From the NCBI RefSeq assembly GCF_900102505.1, contig NZ_FMVT01000007.1, forward strand, positions 124,001 to 188,000: 64,000 nt of DNA. The letters run 5' to 3'. This document shows, piece by piece, positions 53,235-61,007 of the stretch. Positions within the stretch are counted from its first letter, which is position 1. The number at the start of each line of letters is the position of its first letter. This DNA is from Paracoccus tibetensis. Its GTDB lineage: Bacteria; Pseudomonadota; Alphaproteobacteria; Rhodobacterales; Rhodobacteraceae. A model generated the notes under the pieces. The model was not told the DNA's origin. It searched no databases and was given only the letters and a program-made list of their open reading frames with translations. The translations under genes were made by a program, and so were the position numbers.

Positions 53235-55034
53235 TCAGCGCAGGTGGTGGACCTCCTGCAGGCCGTGGACGGGGGTCTCGATCCCCTCGAACCGGGCCTT
53301 GAGCTGCAGCGCCAGATACAGCGAGTAGTGCCGCGACTGGTGCAGGTTGCCGCCGTGGAACCACAGGCCCGGCTGCTGCGTGGGCTTCCACATGTTGCGC
53401 TGCTCGCCCTCCCACGGGCCGGGGTCCTTGGTCGTGCCCGAGCCGAGGCCCCAGCACTTGCCCACCTTGTCGGCCACGTCCTGCCCGATGAGGTCGGCCG
53501 CCCAACCGTTCATCGACCCGTAGCCGGTCGCGTAGACGATCAGGTCGGCCGGCAGCTCGGTGCCATCGTCCAGCAGCACGCCCGTCTCGGTGATCTCGGC
53601 GACCTGGCCATGGGCCAGCTTGATTTTGCCGTCGATGATCAGCTGGCTGGCGCCCACGTCGATGTAGTAGCCCGAGCCGCGGCGCAGGTACTTCATGAAG
53701 AGGCCGCTGTCGTCGTCCCCGAAGTCCAGCTTGAAACCGGCCTCCTCGAGCCCCTCGTAAAACGCCTTGTCCCGCTCGCGGATCTGGTCGTAGAGCGGCA
53801 CCTGCCACTGGTGCATGATCCGGTAGGGCAGCGAGGCGAAGATCAGGTCGGCCTTCTCGGTCGTGACCCCGGCCGCCACCGCCTCTTCGGAATAGAGCGC
53901 GCCGAGGCCGATCTCCATCAGGCTGTCCGACTTCACGATATGGGTCGAGGACCGCTGCACCATCGTCACGTCGGCATCATGTTCCCACAGCGCCGCCGCG
54001 ATGTCGTGGGCCGAGTTGTTCGAGCCGACGATCACCACCTTCCTGCCGGCATAGGCGTCGGGGCCGGGATGCTGCGAGCTGTGCTGCTGATCCCCCTTGA
54101 AGCGGTCCATGCCGGGGAAGCGGGGCATGTTCGGCTTGCCCGACATGCCGGTCGCCAGCACCAGCTCCTTGGGGTGCAGCCTCACCTCCGCGCCGTCGCG
54201 GTCGATGACGACGGTCCATTCGCCCTTGGCCTCGTCGTAGCGGGCGGACTTGCAGGTGCTGCGCGTCCAGTAGTTCAGCTCCATGACCTTGGTGTACATC
54301 TCCAGCCAGTCGCCGATCTTGTCCTTGGGGGCGAAGACGGGCCAGGTGTCGGGGAACTTCAGATAGGGCAGGTGGTCGTACCAGACCGGGTCATGCAGGC
54401 AGAGCGACTTGTAGCGCTTGCGCCAGCTGTCGCCGGGATTGTCGTTCCGCTCGACGATGATCGTCGGCACGCCCAGATGCCGCAGCCGCGCCCCAAGCGC
54501 GATGCCGCCCTGCCCGCCGCCGATGATCAGCGTGTGCGGCTGGCGGGCGTAGCCCAGCTCGCGCGCCTCGGTCTCGCGCGTCTCGCGCCAGCTGGGGCGG
54601 TTCTTGCCCGCACCGTGCCTGGCGCCGAGCGGGCGGGTGAAGCCCTTGGCCTCCTCATGGCCCTTCAGCTCCTGCAGCGCGGTCAGCAGCGTCCAGATGC
54701 GCCCGTCGCGCAGCCGCACGAGGCCGGTGCCGCGCCCCGCCTTCGTCTCGAAGCGGAACCAGGCGGTGATGATGCCGTCCTCTTCGGTCGCCGCCTCGCG
54801 CTCGTCCAGCTGCCAGCCGGTCGGGCGCACATGGCCCAGCTGGGCGCGCAGCATCTCGGCCACCGCGTCCGGCCCCTCCATCGTCCGAAGGTTCCAGGTG
54901 AAGCTGACGAGGTCGCGCCAGTGGCAATCGCTGACGAAAAGCGCGGCGGCGCGGTCGATGTCGCCGGCCTCGAGCGCGGCGCCCAGCTCGTCCAGAACCG
55001 CCTGAGCGCGGCTGGCGGTGTTCGTGTCCAGCAT
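53235..55034 (-). CDS. NTF2-like domain / flavin-containing monooxygenase fusion
   Basis: A 599-residue protein. Residues about 8-120 form a SnoaL/NTF2-like domain (AVLDELGAALEAGDIDRAAALF). Residues about 165-590 form a flavin monooxygenase: FAD-binding LIIGGGQGGIALGARLR (Gly172-Gly177), the FMO fingerprint RFKGDQQHSSQHP, NADPH-binding VVIVGSNNSAHDIAAAL and the late VYATGYGSMNGW. Such proteins oxygenate amines, ketones or other small molecules with NADPH and O2. AAGGGAGGA precedes the ATG at 55034. The AcoR-like gene lies upstream on the same strand and probably controls it through palindromes at 55137-55161. The substrate is unknown. Confidence 0.87.
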   Translation of the reverse strand: MLDTNTASRAQAVLDELGAALEAGDIDRAAALFVSDCHWRDLVSFTWNLRTMEGPDAVAEMLRAQLGHVRPTGWQLDEREAATEEDGIITAWFRFETKAGRGTGLVRLRDGRIWTLLTALQELKGHEEAKGFTRPLGARHGAGKNRPSWRETRETEARELGYARQPHTLIIGGGQGGIALGARLRHLGVPTIIVERNDNPGDSWRKRYKSLCLHDPVWYDHLPYLKFPDTWPVFAPKDKIGDWLEMYTKVMELNYWTRSTCKSARYDEAKGEWTVVIDRDGAEVRLHPKELVLATGMSGKPNMPRFPGMDRFKGDQQHSSQHPGPDAYAGRKVVIVGSNNSAHDIAAALWEHDADVTMVQRSSTHIVKSDSLMEIGLGALYSEEAVAAGVTTEKADLIFASLPYRIMHQWQVPLYDQIRERDKAFYEGLEEAGFKLDFGDDDSGLFMKYLRRGSGYYIDVGASQLIIDGKIKLAHGQVAEITETGVLLDDGTELPADLIVYATGYGSMNGWAADLIGQDVADKVGKCWGLGSGTTKDPGPWEGEQRNMWKPTQQPGLWFHGGNLHQSRHYSLYLALQLKARFEGIETPVHGLQEVHHLR

Positions 55035-55136
55035 GATGTCCTCCCTTGTGGCTGGTCTCCTCGGGGAAAGGCTGGCGCAGGAGCGCGGCTCGCCACAGGA
55101 AAAACTGCCTGTGCCGCGGGGAAACTGCATGCCGCG

Positions 55137-55161
55137 CTGCAACATGGTTGCAGGCGCAACC
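55137..55161. promoter_or_regulatory. Palindromic operator candidate upstream of the monooxygenase
   Basis: CTGCAACATGGTTGCAG (55137-55153) is a perfect 7-3-7 palindrome, and GGTTGC/GCAACC (55146-55151 and 55156-55161) overlaps it. A further GCAAC lies at 55166-55170. The cluster of GCAAC/GTTGC elements between the regulator and monooxygenase genes is a likely binding site for the regulator's Fis-type helix-turn-helix. Confidence 0.55.
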
Positions 55162-55197
55162 GCGCGCAACGCGCGCGCAGCCTCGGTCCGGCGGGGT

Positions 55198-56919
55198 TCA
55201 GGCGGCCGGGACCAGCCCGGCGGCGCGGACGCGGCGCAGGACGGTCGAGCGGTTCACGCCCAGTCTCCTGGCCGCCAGCGCCATGTTCCAGCCGCAGGCG
55301 TCGAGGATGGCGGGCAGGTCCTCGACCTCGGCCTCGGGCGCAGGGGCCAGAAGCGGCGGCGGCAGGTCCGGGCTGTCGATCACCTCGCCGCCCGAGATCA
55401 GGGCGGCGGCCTCCAGCGTCGCGGCCAGCTCGCGCAGGTTGCCCGGCCAGAGGCGGGACTTCAGCTCGGCCCGCGCCCCCGCCGACAGGCGCAGCGCGTC
55501 GGGGCTGAGGCCGCGCAGCATCCGCTCGATCAGCCAGTCCATGTCCTGGCGCAGGTGCAGGGGCGGCAGGTCCAGCGCCGCGCCCGCGATGCGGAAGAAG
55601 AGGTCCGGCCGGAAGCGCCCGTCCCGCACCATCTGCGCCAGGTCGCAGCGGGTCGTGGCGATGATCCGCAGCGGGCAATCCGCGAGGCGGCGCAGCAGCA
55701 GGGCCTGCGCGGCGTGGTCCAGATCCTCGACGCCCTTCAGGACCAGCGTGCCGGGGCCGGGCGGCAGGTCCAGCGCCCCGGCCTCCAGCGCCGCGCAGTC
55801 CAGCAGCCGGAAGCAGCCGCCATCCCGGCGGCACATGTGGATGGCGCGGGCCAGCCGCTCCTTGCCGGTGCCGGTCGCGCCGCGGATCAGCAGTGCGAGG
55901 CGGCTTCCGGCCAGCCGCGCCGCCCGCTCGAGCAGCGCCTGCATGTGCGGATCGGGCCCGGCGAGGCTGGAGAGGCCGCCCGGAAGCTGCGTCCCCTGCC
56001 GCGGCAGTCGGACGGTCTGCGGCGCGATGGCATGGCCAAAGAGCGCGCGCCCGTCGGGCAGGCGGATCACCCGGTCCTCGGCAGGCCGGCCCCGCATCAG
56101 GTCGGGCAGGTCGTCCACCGTCAGCGTCGTCACCTCGTCGAGGCGCCGGCCCAGCAGCTGGGGGCCAAGGGCCGTGCGCGCCGCATGGGTCATGCCGATG
56201 ATCGTGCCCGCGCCGTCCAGCGCCACCGCCGCCTCGGGATCCACCTCGAGGAATTCGGGGCTGGAGGAGAGGCGCAGCACCCATTCCCGCCGCGCCATCG
56301 CCATCAGGTTCGCCATCTCGACCCGCCGCGCGGCCGTGCGCACCAGCGTCATGGCGAGGTTCTGGCTGGCCTTGGGCTGGGGCGAGCGCAGCAGCGACAG
56401 GTCCAGCACCGCCGCCAGCTGGCCCGACGTGTCGAAGATCGGCGCCGCGGTGCAGGAGAGGGGCGTGTGATGCAGGTCGAAATGGTCGCTCTGGTGGATG
56501 GTCACCGCCTCGCCGGTCGCGATGCAGGCGCCGACGCCGCAGGTGCCGGCCAGATGCTCGGACCAGTCCGAGCCGAGGTAGAGGCCGGCCGCCTGCAGCT
56601 CGGCCTCGAAGCGCGGATCGCCGAAGAAGTCGACCGTGACGCTTTTCGCGTCGGCCAGCAGCAGCACGTAGTTTTGCCCGGCGACCTGCCGGAACAGGCT
56701 CTCCAGCCCCGAGCGGGCGATGGCGATCAGCCGCTCGGCCTGTTCGCGGTGCGCCCGAAGCTGCGCCTCGGGCACGATATGGGCGGGGCTGGATCGTGCC
56801 GGGTCCAGCCCGTGCCGCTCGACGCAGCGCCGCCAGCTGGCCAGCACGACGCTGTCGCGCGTGGTCGGGCGCCCCTGAAGGACGCGCTCGATCTCCCTGA
56901 CATGCTCGACATCGCGCAT
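55198..56919 (-). CDS. AcoR-family regulator lacking GAFTGA
   Basis: A 573-residue regulator with the AcoR layout: N-terminal helical part (1-60), GAF-like sensor (about 70-180; GSDWSEHLAGTCGVGACIATGE), a PAS-like region (about 215-300), AAA+ domain (about 320-500) and a Fis-type HTH at the end (WNMALAARRLGVNRSTVLRRVRA). Walker A is GATGTGKE (347-354) and FRPDLFFRIAG is normal. Between them the loop that should carry GAFTGA is deleted, and Walker B reads GTLVLKGVEDL instead of GTLFLDEIGDM. It is therefore unlikely to activate sigma-54 polymerase; DhaR of E. coli is a known family member that also does without GAFTGA. It probably controls the downstream monooxygenase gene. Confidence 0.85.
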   Translation of the reverse strand: MRDVEHVREIERVLQGRPTTRDSVVLASWRRCVERHGLDPARSSPAHIVPEAQLRAHREQAERLIAIARSGLESLFRQVAGQNYVLLLADAKSVTVDFFGDPRFEAELQAAGLYLGSDWSEHLAGTCGVGACIATGEAVTIHQSDHFDLHHTPLSCTAAPIFDTSGQLAAVLDLSLLRSPQPKASQNLAMTLVRTAARRVEMANLMAMARREWVLRLSSSPEFLEVDPEAAVALDGAGTIIGMTHAARTALGPQLLGRRLDEVTTLTVDDLPDLMRGRPAEDRVIRLPDGRALFGHAIAPQTVRLPRQGTQLPGGLSSLAGPDPHMQALLERAARLAGSRLALLIRGATGTGKERLARAIHMCRRDGGCFRLLDCAALEAGALDLPPGPGTLVLKGVEDLDHAAQALLLRRLADCPLRIIATTRCDLAQMVRDGRFRPDLFFRIAGAALDLPPLHLRQDMDWLIERMLRGLSPDALRLSAGARAELKSRLWPGNLRELAATLEAAALISGGEVIDSPDLPPPLLAPAPEAEVEDLPAILDACGWNMALAARRLGVNRSTVLRRVRAAGLVPAA

Positions 56920-57080
56920 GACGGCCCTCCTCCCCCGCGGCCAGCATGGGCAAGCTCGGACGCCCGATCAAGCCTGCGATGAGCGGCGCCTGTCCGGCAG
57001 CGGAAGAAGCGCAGGAACATTTCGCGTCCCGTCAGGTTTTCCGACGTGCCTCGACCACGGGGCAGGTCTGGGAGGACGAC

Positions 57081-58139
57081 ATGAAACTTTACACGACATT
57101 GATGGCAAGCTGCGCCTTCGCCATGGCGGCGGTCTCGGCGCAGGCGAATTGTGCCGAGGACCTGGCGCGCCTGACCGGCGAAAGCGTCGAGCCCGCCGGC
57201 GGCACCGGCATGGCCGCCGGCTCGGCCGGAATGGACAGCACCGCGGGCGGCGCGACGACGGGTGCCAGCACGGACGCGGCTGGCATGGCCGAGGGCGAGG
57301 GCATCGCCAAGGACGGCAGCCTCGCGCCGCTGGAGACCGCTGACGGCACCGATCCCACGCAGCGGGCGATGTCCGGGCAGGACGCCCAGGCCCAGCAGGA
57401 CGGCGAGCCGACCGCCGCCGAGATGGCGGAAGGCACGACCGCGCCCGAGGGCACGACTGACTCGGCAGGCGGCGCGATGACCGGTACCGAGGTCGCGGGC
57501 GCTGACGCCACCGCGACGGGCGGCGCCTCTGCCGACGCGGCCACCGGCGAGACGGCGGACAGCGTCGCCGACGCGACGGGCAGCATCAGCATGGACAGCG
57601 AGCCGGTCGATGTCGGCACCGAGACCAGCGCCGATGCCGGAGCCGCGGGCATGGCGACGGACAGCGCCAGCACCGACATGGCCGCCTCGAGCGATATGTC
57701 GACCGACACCTCGACCGACACCACGACCGACATGGCCGCGGGCAGCACGGACATGGCCGCCGGCGCCGATGCCTCGGCGACGCCGGACATGACCAGCGCC
57801 GATGCGGCGACGGACGGCTCGACCGACATGGCGGGCGCCGGAACCGACACCGCCGGCAGCGACACGGCAACGACCGACATGGCCAGCACCGACACCGCCA
57901 GCACCGACACGGCAACGACCGATACGGCCAGCACCGACATGGCGAGCACGGGCGCGGACATGACCGCCACCACGCCGCTGCCGGATGCCGCGTCGGACGC
58001 CGCCAACGACGCCATGGCCGACGCTCCGGCCACCGGCGAGACCGACCGCGACGCGATCATCACCCGCGCCCGCGCCGCCCTCGGCGCCGGTGACGAGGAA
58101 GCCTGCCGCGCCGCGGTGGCCGAACTCGAGGCGCTCTGA
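57081..58139 (+). CDS. Secreted low-complexity Asp/Thr/Ala-rich repeat protein
   Basis: A 352-residue exported protein. Residues 1-22 form a signal peptide ending AQA-N, and the mature N-terminus NCAEDLARL carries a Cys. Most of the rest is built from Ala, Thr, Ser, Asp, Gly and Met, with imperfect repeats such as STDMA, TDTAS and TTDTA that become nearly exact at about 270-320. The last 32 residues (DRDAIITRARAALGAGDEE-ACRAAVAELEAL) look like an ordinary helical segment with a second Cys, possibly bonded to the first. Very acidic, few basic residues. No family was recognised. GGGAGGA precedes the ATG. A hairpin follows the stop. Confidence 0.7.
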   Translation: MKLYTTLMASCAFAMAAVSAQANCAEDLARLTGESVEPAGGTGMAAGSAGMDSTAGGATTGASTDAAGMAEGEGIAKDGSLAPLETADGTDPTQRAMSGQDAQAQQDGEPTAAEMAEGTTAPEGTTDSAGGAMTGTEVAGADATATGGASADAATGETADSVADATGSISMDSEPVDVGTETSADAGAAGMATDSASTDMAASSDMSTDTSTDTTTDMAAGSTDMAAGADASATPDMTSADAATDGSTDMAGAGTDTAGSDTATTDMASTDTASTDTATTDTASTDMASTGADMTATTPLPDAASDAANDAMADAPATGETDRDAIITRARAALGAGDEEACRAAVAELEAL

Positions 58140-58151
58140 TCCCCTCAGGCA

Positions 58152-58175
58152 CCGGGCGGGCCTCGGCCTGCCCGG
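58152..58175 (+). terminator. Hairpin after the repeat-protein gene
   Basis: CCGGGCGGGC (58152-58161) and GCCTGCCCGG (58166-58175) form a 10-bp stem with one G-U pair and a CTCG loop. There is no T-run. Confidence 0.5.
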
Positions 58176-58350
58176 CGCATTGCGGGCCGCGCGGGTGGGT
58201 AGGGAACCTTTCCCCCCGCTCGCGCGCTTCGGCGTGCAGATGTTCCCCTGCCACCGAGCCTGGCAGGCCCGGCGTTCTTCTTTCGCCCGGCCCGCTTGCG
58301 GTCGCACCGACCAAGGCGCATCTGACCTGTTGACGAACAAGGAGATTCAG

Positions 58351-59130
58351 ATGCGCAGCACGATTCTGGCCACCGCCGCCGCCCTTCTGGCCATGGCCGG
58401 CACCGCCGCCGCCGACACGATCCGCGTCGGCATGTCGGGGGGGTATTTCCCCTTCACCTTCACCCGCGCGGACGAGTTGCAGGGCTTCGAGGTGGATTTC
58501 CTGCGCGCCGTCGCGGAAGAGACCGGGGACGAGGTCGAGTTCGTCACCATGTCCTTCTCGGGCCTCATCGGCGCGCTGGAGGCCGGGCGCATCGACACCG
58601 TCGCCAACCAGATCACCATCACCCCCGAACGCGAGGCCCGCTTCGCCTTCACCCAGCCCTATGTCTACGACGGCGCGCAGGTCGTCGTCCGGCAGGGCAA
58701 CGAGACCGAGATCACCGGCCCCGAGGACCTGCGCGGGCGCAGCGTCGCGGTCAACCTCGGCTCGAACTACGAGCAGCTGCTGCGCGAGCTGCCCTATGCC
58801 GACGAGATCGACATCCGCACCTACGAGAGCAACATCGAGCAGGACACCGCGCTCGGCCGCGTGGACGCCTTCGTGATGGACCGCGTCAGCACCTCGCAGG
58901 TGATCGAGCAGAGCCGCCTGCCGCTGGTCCAGGCCGGCGCGCCCTTCAGCGAGATCCAGAACGCCCTTCCCTTCCGCAACGACGAGGCCGGCCAGGCGCT
59001 GCGCGACCGCGTCGACGCGGCCATCACCACGCTGAAGGAGAACGGCACGCTGGCCGAAATTTCGCAGCGCTGGCTCGGCGATGACGTGACGGCCCCGGCC
59101 GAGGGCGCGGACGCAGCCCCGGCTGAGTGA
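58351..59130 (+). CDS. Cystine-type ABC transporter substrate-binding protein
   Basis: A 259-residue periplasmic binding protein with a signal peptide (1-21). IRVGMSGGYFPFTFTRADELQGFEVDFL-type start, FVTMSFSGLIGALEAGRIDTVANQITITPER and the ending LAEISQRWLGDDV resemble the cystine/polar amino acid binding proteins (FliY/TcyA). It is the first gene of a three-gene transporter operon and overlaps the permease gene by one base. The substrate is inferred from family resemblance. AAGGAG precedes the ATG. Confidence 0.85.
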   Translation: MRSTILATAAALLAMAGTAAADTIRVGMSGGYFPFTFTRADELQGFEVDFLRAVAEETGDEVEFVTMSFSGLIGALEAGRIDTVANQITITPEREARFAFTQPYVYDGAQVVVRQGNETEITGPEDLRGRSVAVNLGSNYEQLLRELPYADEIDIRTYESNIEQDTALGRVDAFVMDRVSTSQVIEQSRLPLVQAGAPFSEIQNALPFRNDEAGQALRDRVDAAITTLKENGTLAEISQRWLGDDVTAPAEGADAAPAE

Positions 59131-59804
59131 TGCGGCCGCTGGACCTCGGCTACATGGCGGAACTCGCGCCGGTGATCGCCGGCTACGTGCCGCTGACGCT
59201 GATGATGGCGGTGATCGCGATGATCGCCGCCCTCGTGCTGGCCGCGCTTCTGGCCATCGTGCGCGTGCTGCGCGTGCCGGTGCTGGACCGCCTCGTGGCG
59301 GTCTTCATCAGCTTCTTCCGCGGCACGCCGCTGCTGGTCCAGCTGTTTCTCTTCTATTTCGGCCTGCCGCAGGTCGTCCCGCCGATGACCGGCATCGACG
59401 GCGTGACCGCCGCGATCATCGGCCTGACGCTGCATTTCTCGGCCTACATGGCCGAGAGCATCCGGGGCGCGATCCTCGGCGTCGACCGCAGCCAATGGGA
59501 GGCCGCGCAGTCCATCGGCATGACACAGGGCCAGCTGCTGCGGCGCATCGTGCTGCCGCAGGCCACGCGCACCGCCGCGCCGACGCTGATGAACTACTTC
59601 ATCGACATGATCAAAAGCACCTCGCTGGCCTTCACCCTCGGCGTGACCGAGATGATGGGCGCAGCGCAGAAGGAGGCCGCCGGCAGCTTCATGTATCTCG
59701 AGGCGTTCCTCGTCGTCGCGCTGATCTACTGGGCCATCGTCGAGACGCTGTCGGTCGGCCAGCGCCGGCTGGAAGCGCGGCTCGGACGGGCGGTGGCGCG
59801 ATGA
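59130..59804 (+). CDS. Cystine-type ABC transporter permease
   Basis: A 224-residue HisM/TcyB-type permease with about five hydrophobic segments. FRGTPLLVQLFLFYFGLPQV is the usual early block and VDRSQWEAAQSIGMTQGQLLRRIVLPQA the ATPase-contact loop. Only one permease gene is present, so it should be a homodimer. The ATG at 59130 shares a base with the preceding stop (TGATG); a GTG at 59127 is equally possible. It overlaps the ATPase gene by 4 bp. Confidence 0.87.
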   Translation: MRPLDLGYMAELAPVIAGYVPLTLMMAVIAMIAALVLAALLAIVRVLRVPVLDRLVAVFISFFRGTPLLVQLFLFYFGLPQVVPPMTGIDGVTAAIIGLTLHFSAYMAESIRGAILGVDRSQWEAAQSIGMTQGQLLRRIVLPQATRTAAPTLMNYFIDMIKSTSLAFTLGVTEMMGAAQKEAAGSFMYLEAFLVVALIYWAIVETLSVGQRRLEARLGRAVAR

Positions 59805-60541
59805 GCTGCGAGATCGACATCCGCGGGCTGACCAAGCGCTTCGGCGCGAACACGGTGCTGGACGGGATCGACCTCTGCCTGCAACCGGGCGAGCGGGTGG
59901 CGATCATCGGCCCCTCGGGCACCGGGAAGTCGACGCTGCTGCGCTGCCTCAACTTCCTCGACCGTCCCGATGCGGGGGTGCTGAAGCTGGGCGATCTGAC
60001 GGTCGACGCCGCCAAGGCCAGTCGCGCGCAGATCCTGGCGCTGCGCCGCCGGACGGCCTTCGTCTTCCAGAACTACGGGCTGTTCGCCAACAAGACCGCC
60101 CGGCAGAACCTGACCGAGGGGCTGACGGTGGTGCGCGGCTGGTCCGCCGCCCGGGCCGAGGCGCGCGCGGACGAGATCCTGGCGCAGATCGGGCTGGCGG
60201 ACCGCGGCGACAGCTATCCGGCGTCGCTGTCGGGCGGGCAGCAGCAGCGCGTCGGGATCGGCCGTGCGATGGCGCTGGACGCGGACCTCATGCTGCTGGA
60301 CGAGCCGACCAGCGCGCTGGATCCCGAATGGGTGGGCGAGGTGCTGGACCTCATCCGCCGCATCGCCGACGGCCGCCAGACCATGCTGATCGTTACGCAC
60401 GAGATGCAGTTCGCCCGCGAGATCGCCGACCGCATCGTCTTCATGGAGGGCGGCCGCATCGTCGAGGAGGGCCCGCCCGCCCAGATCTTCGGCGACCCTC
60501 GCGATGCCCGCACCCGCGCCTTCCTGCGCCGCGTCGGCTGA
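59801..60541 (+). CDS. Cystine-type ABC transporter ATPase
   Basis: A 246-residue ATPase of the polar amino acid class. Walker A GPSGTGKST, Q-loop FVFQNYGLFANKTARQNL, signature LSGGQQQR, Walker B LMLLDEPTSALDPEW and switch IVTHEMQFAREIADR are all intact. It completes the operon with the binding protein and permease. The substrate is inferred to be cystine or a similar polar amino acid. It is the last gene before a 466-bp non-coding stretch. Confidence 0.88.
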   Translation: MSCEIDIRGLTKRFGANTVLDGIDLCLQPGERVAIIGPSGTGKSTLLRCLNFLDRPDAGVLKLGDLTVDAAKASRAQILALRRRTAFVFQNYGLFANKTARQNLTEGLTVVRGWSAARAEARADEILAQIGLADRGDSYPASLSGGQQQRVGIGRAMALDADLMLLDEPTSALDPEWVGEVLDLIRRIADGRQTMLIVTHEMQFAREIADRIVFMEGGRIVEEGPPAQIFGDPRDARTRAFLRRVG

Positions 60542-61007
60542 AGCGGGCCCTCGCGGCAGGGGGTGATTCGCCGGTCCGGATCCGTCATGAATATGCAAAT
60601 GGGCGAGGCAGTCCCTTATGCTTGTTCAAACTCATTCTGCTGCGGGATAAATGGTAAATAAAGCTGTACTTGAAGCTAATCGTTTTTCAGACAAAACAAA
60701 CATTAACTCGCTCTAAAGTATAGTAGCTCGCGTTCCCGCAGCTTCAAGTTAACATTTAGTTCAAATTCTAACGACCCGATGCTAGGCATTGCGCATCGGG
60801 GCCTGAACGGCCTCGTGTCGAAAAGCCGGCACGCCGACGGGCGTGCCACGCCAGCAACAAGACCCAATTATTACATGGTCTTGCCGCCGGCGCCGCTGTC
60901 CGACCTTCGCCGGCCTGCAACCGCGTGCACCTTGCGCGCTCGGTCTTTGGCTATTCAAGCATCCGGCCTCGGCAATATGCGCCGCAGGTCAAAGCGGAGC
61001 ATTTTCC
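60542..61007. other. AT-rich non-coding region before the Hint-domain gene
   Basis: No convincing gene. Bases about 60590-60780 are far richer in A/T than the rest of the window. ACTTGAAGCT (60668-60677) and AGCTTCAAGT (60740-60749) form a 10-bp inverted repeat around an AT-rich centre containing TATAGT (60719-60724). The region probably holds the promoter of the Hint gene and may be of foreign origin or a nucleoid-protein binding site. Confidence 0.55.

Noticed and set aside
55050..55200. Sigma-54 promoter for the monooxygenase gene
   Set aside because: No TGGC-N8-TTGC pair with correct spacing was found, and the neighbouring regulator lacks GAFTGA.
54683..56971. 762-codon minus-strand ORF across the monooxygenase start and regulator
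   Set aside because: It runs out of frame through two well-supported genes and has an Arg/Ala/Gly/Pro composition typical of shadow frames.
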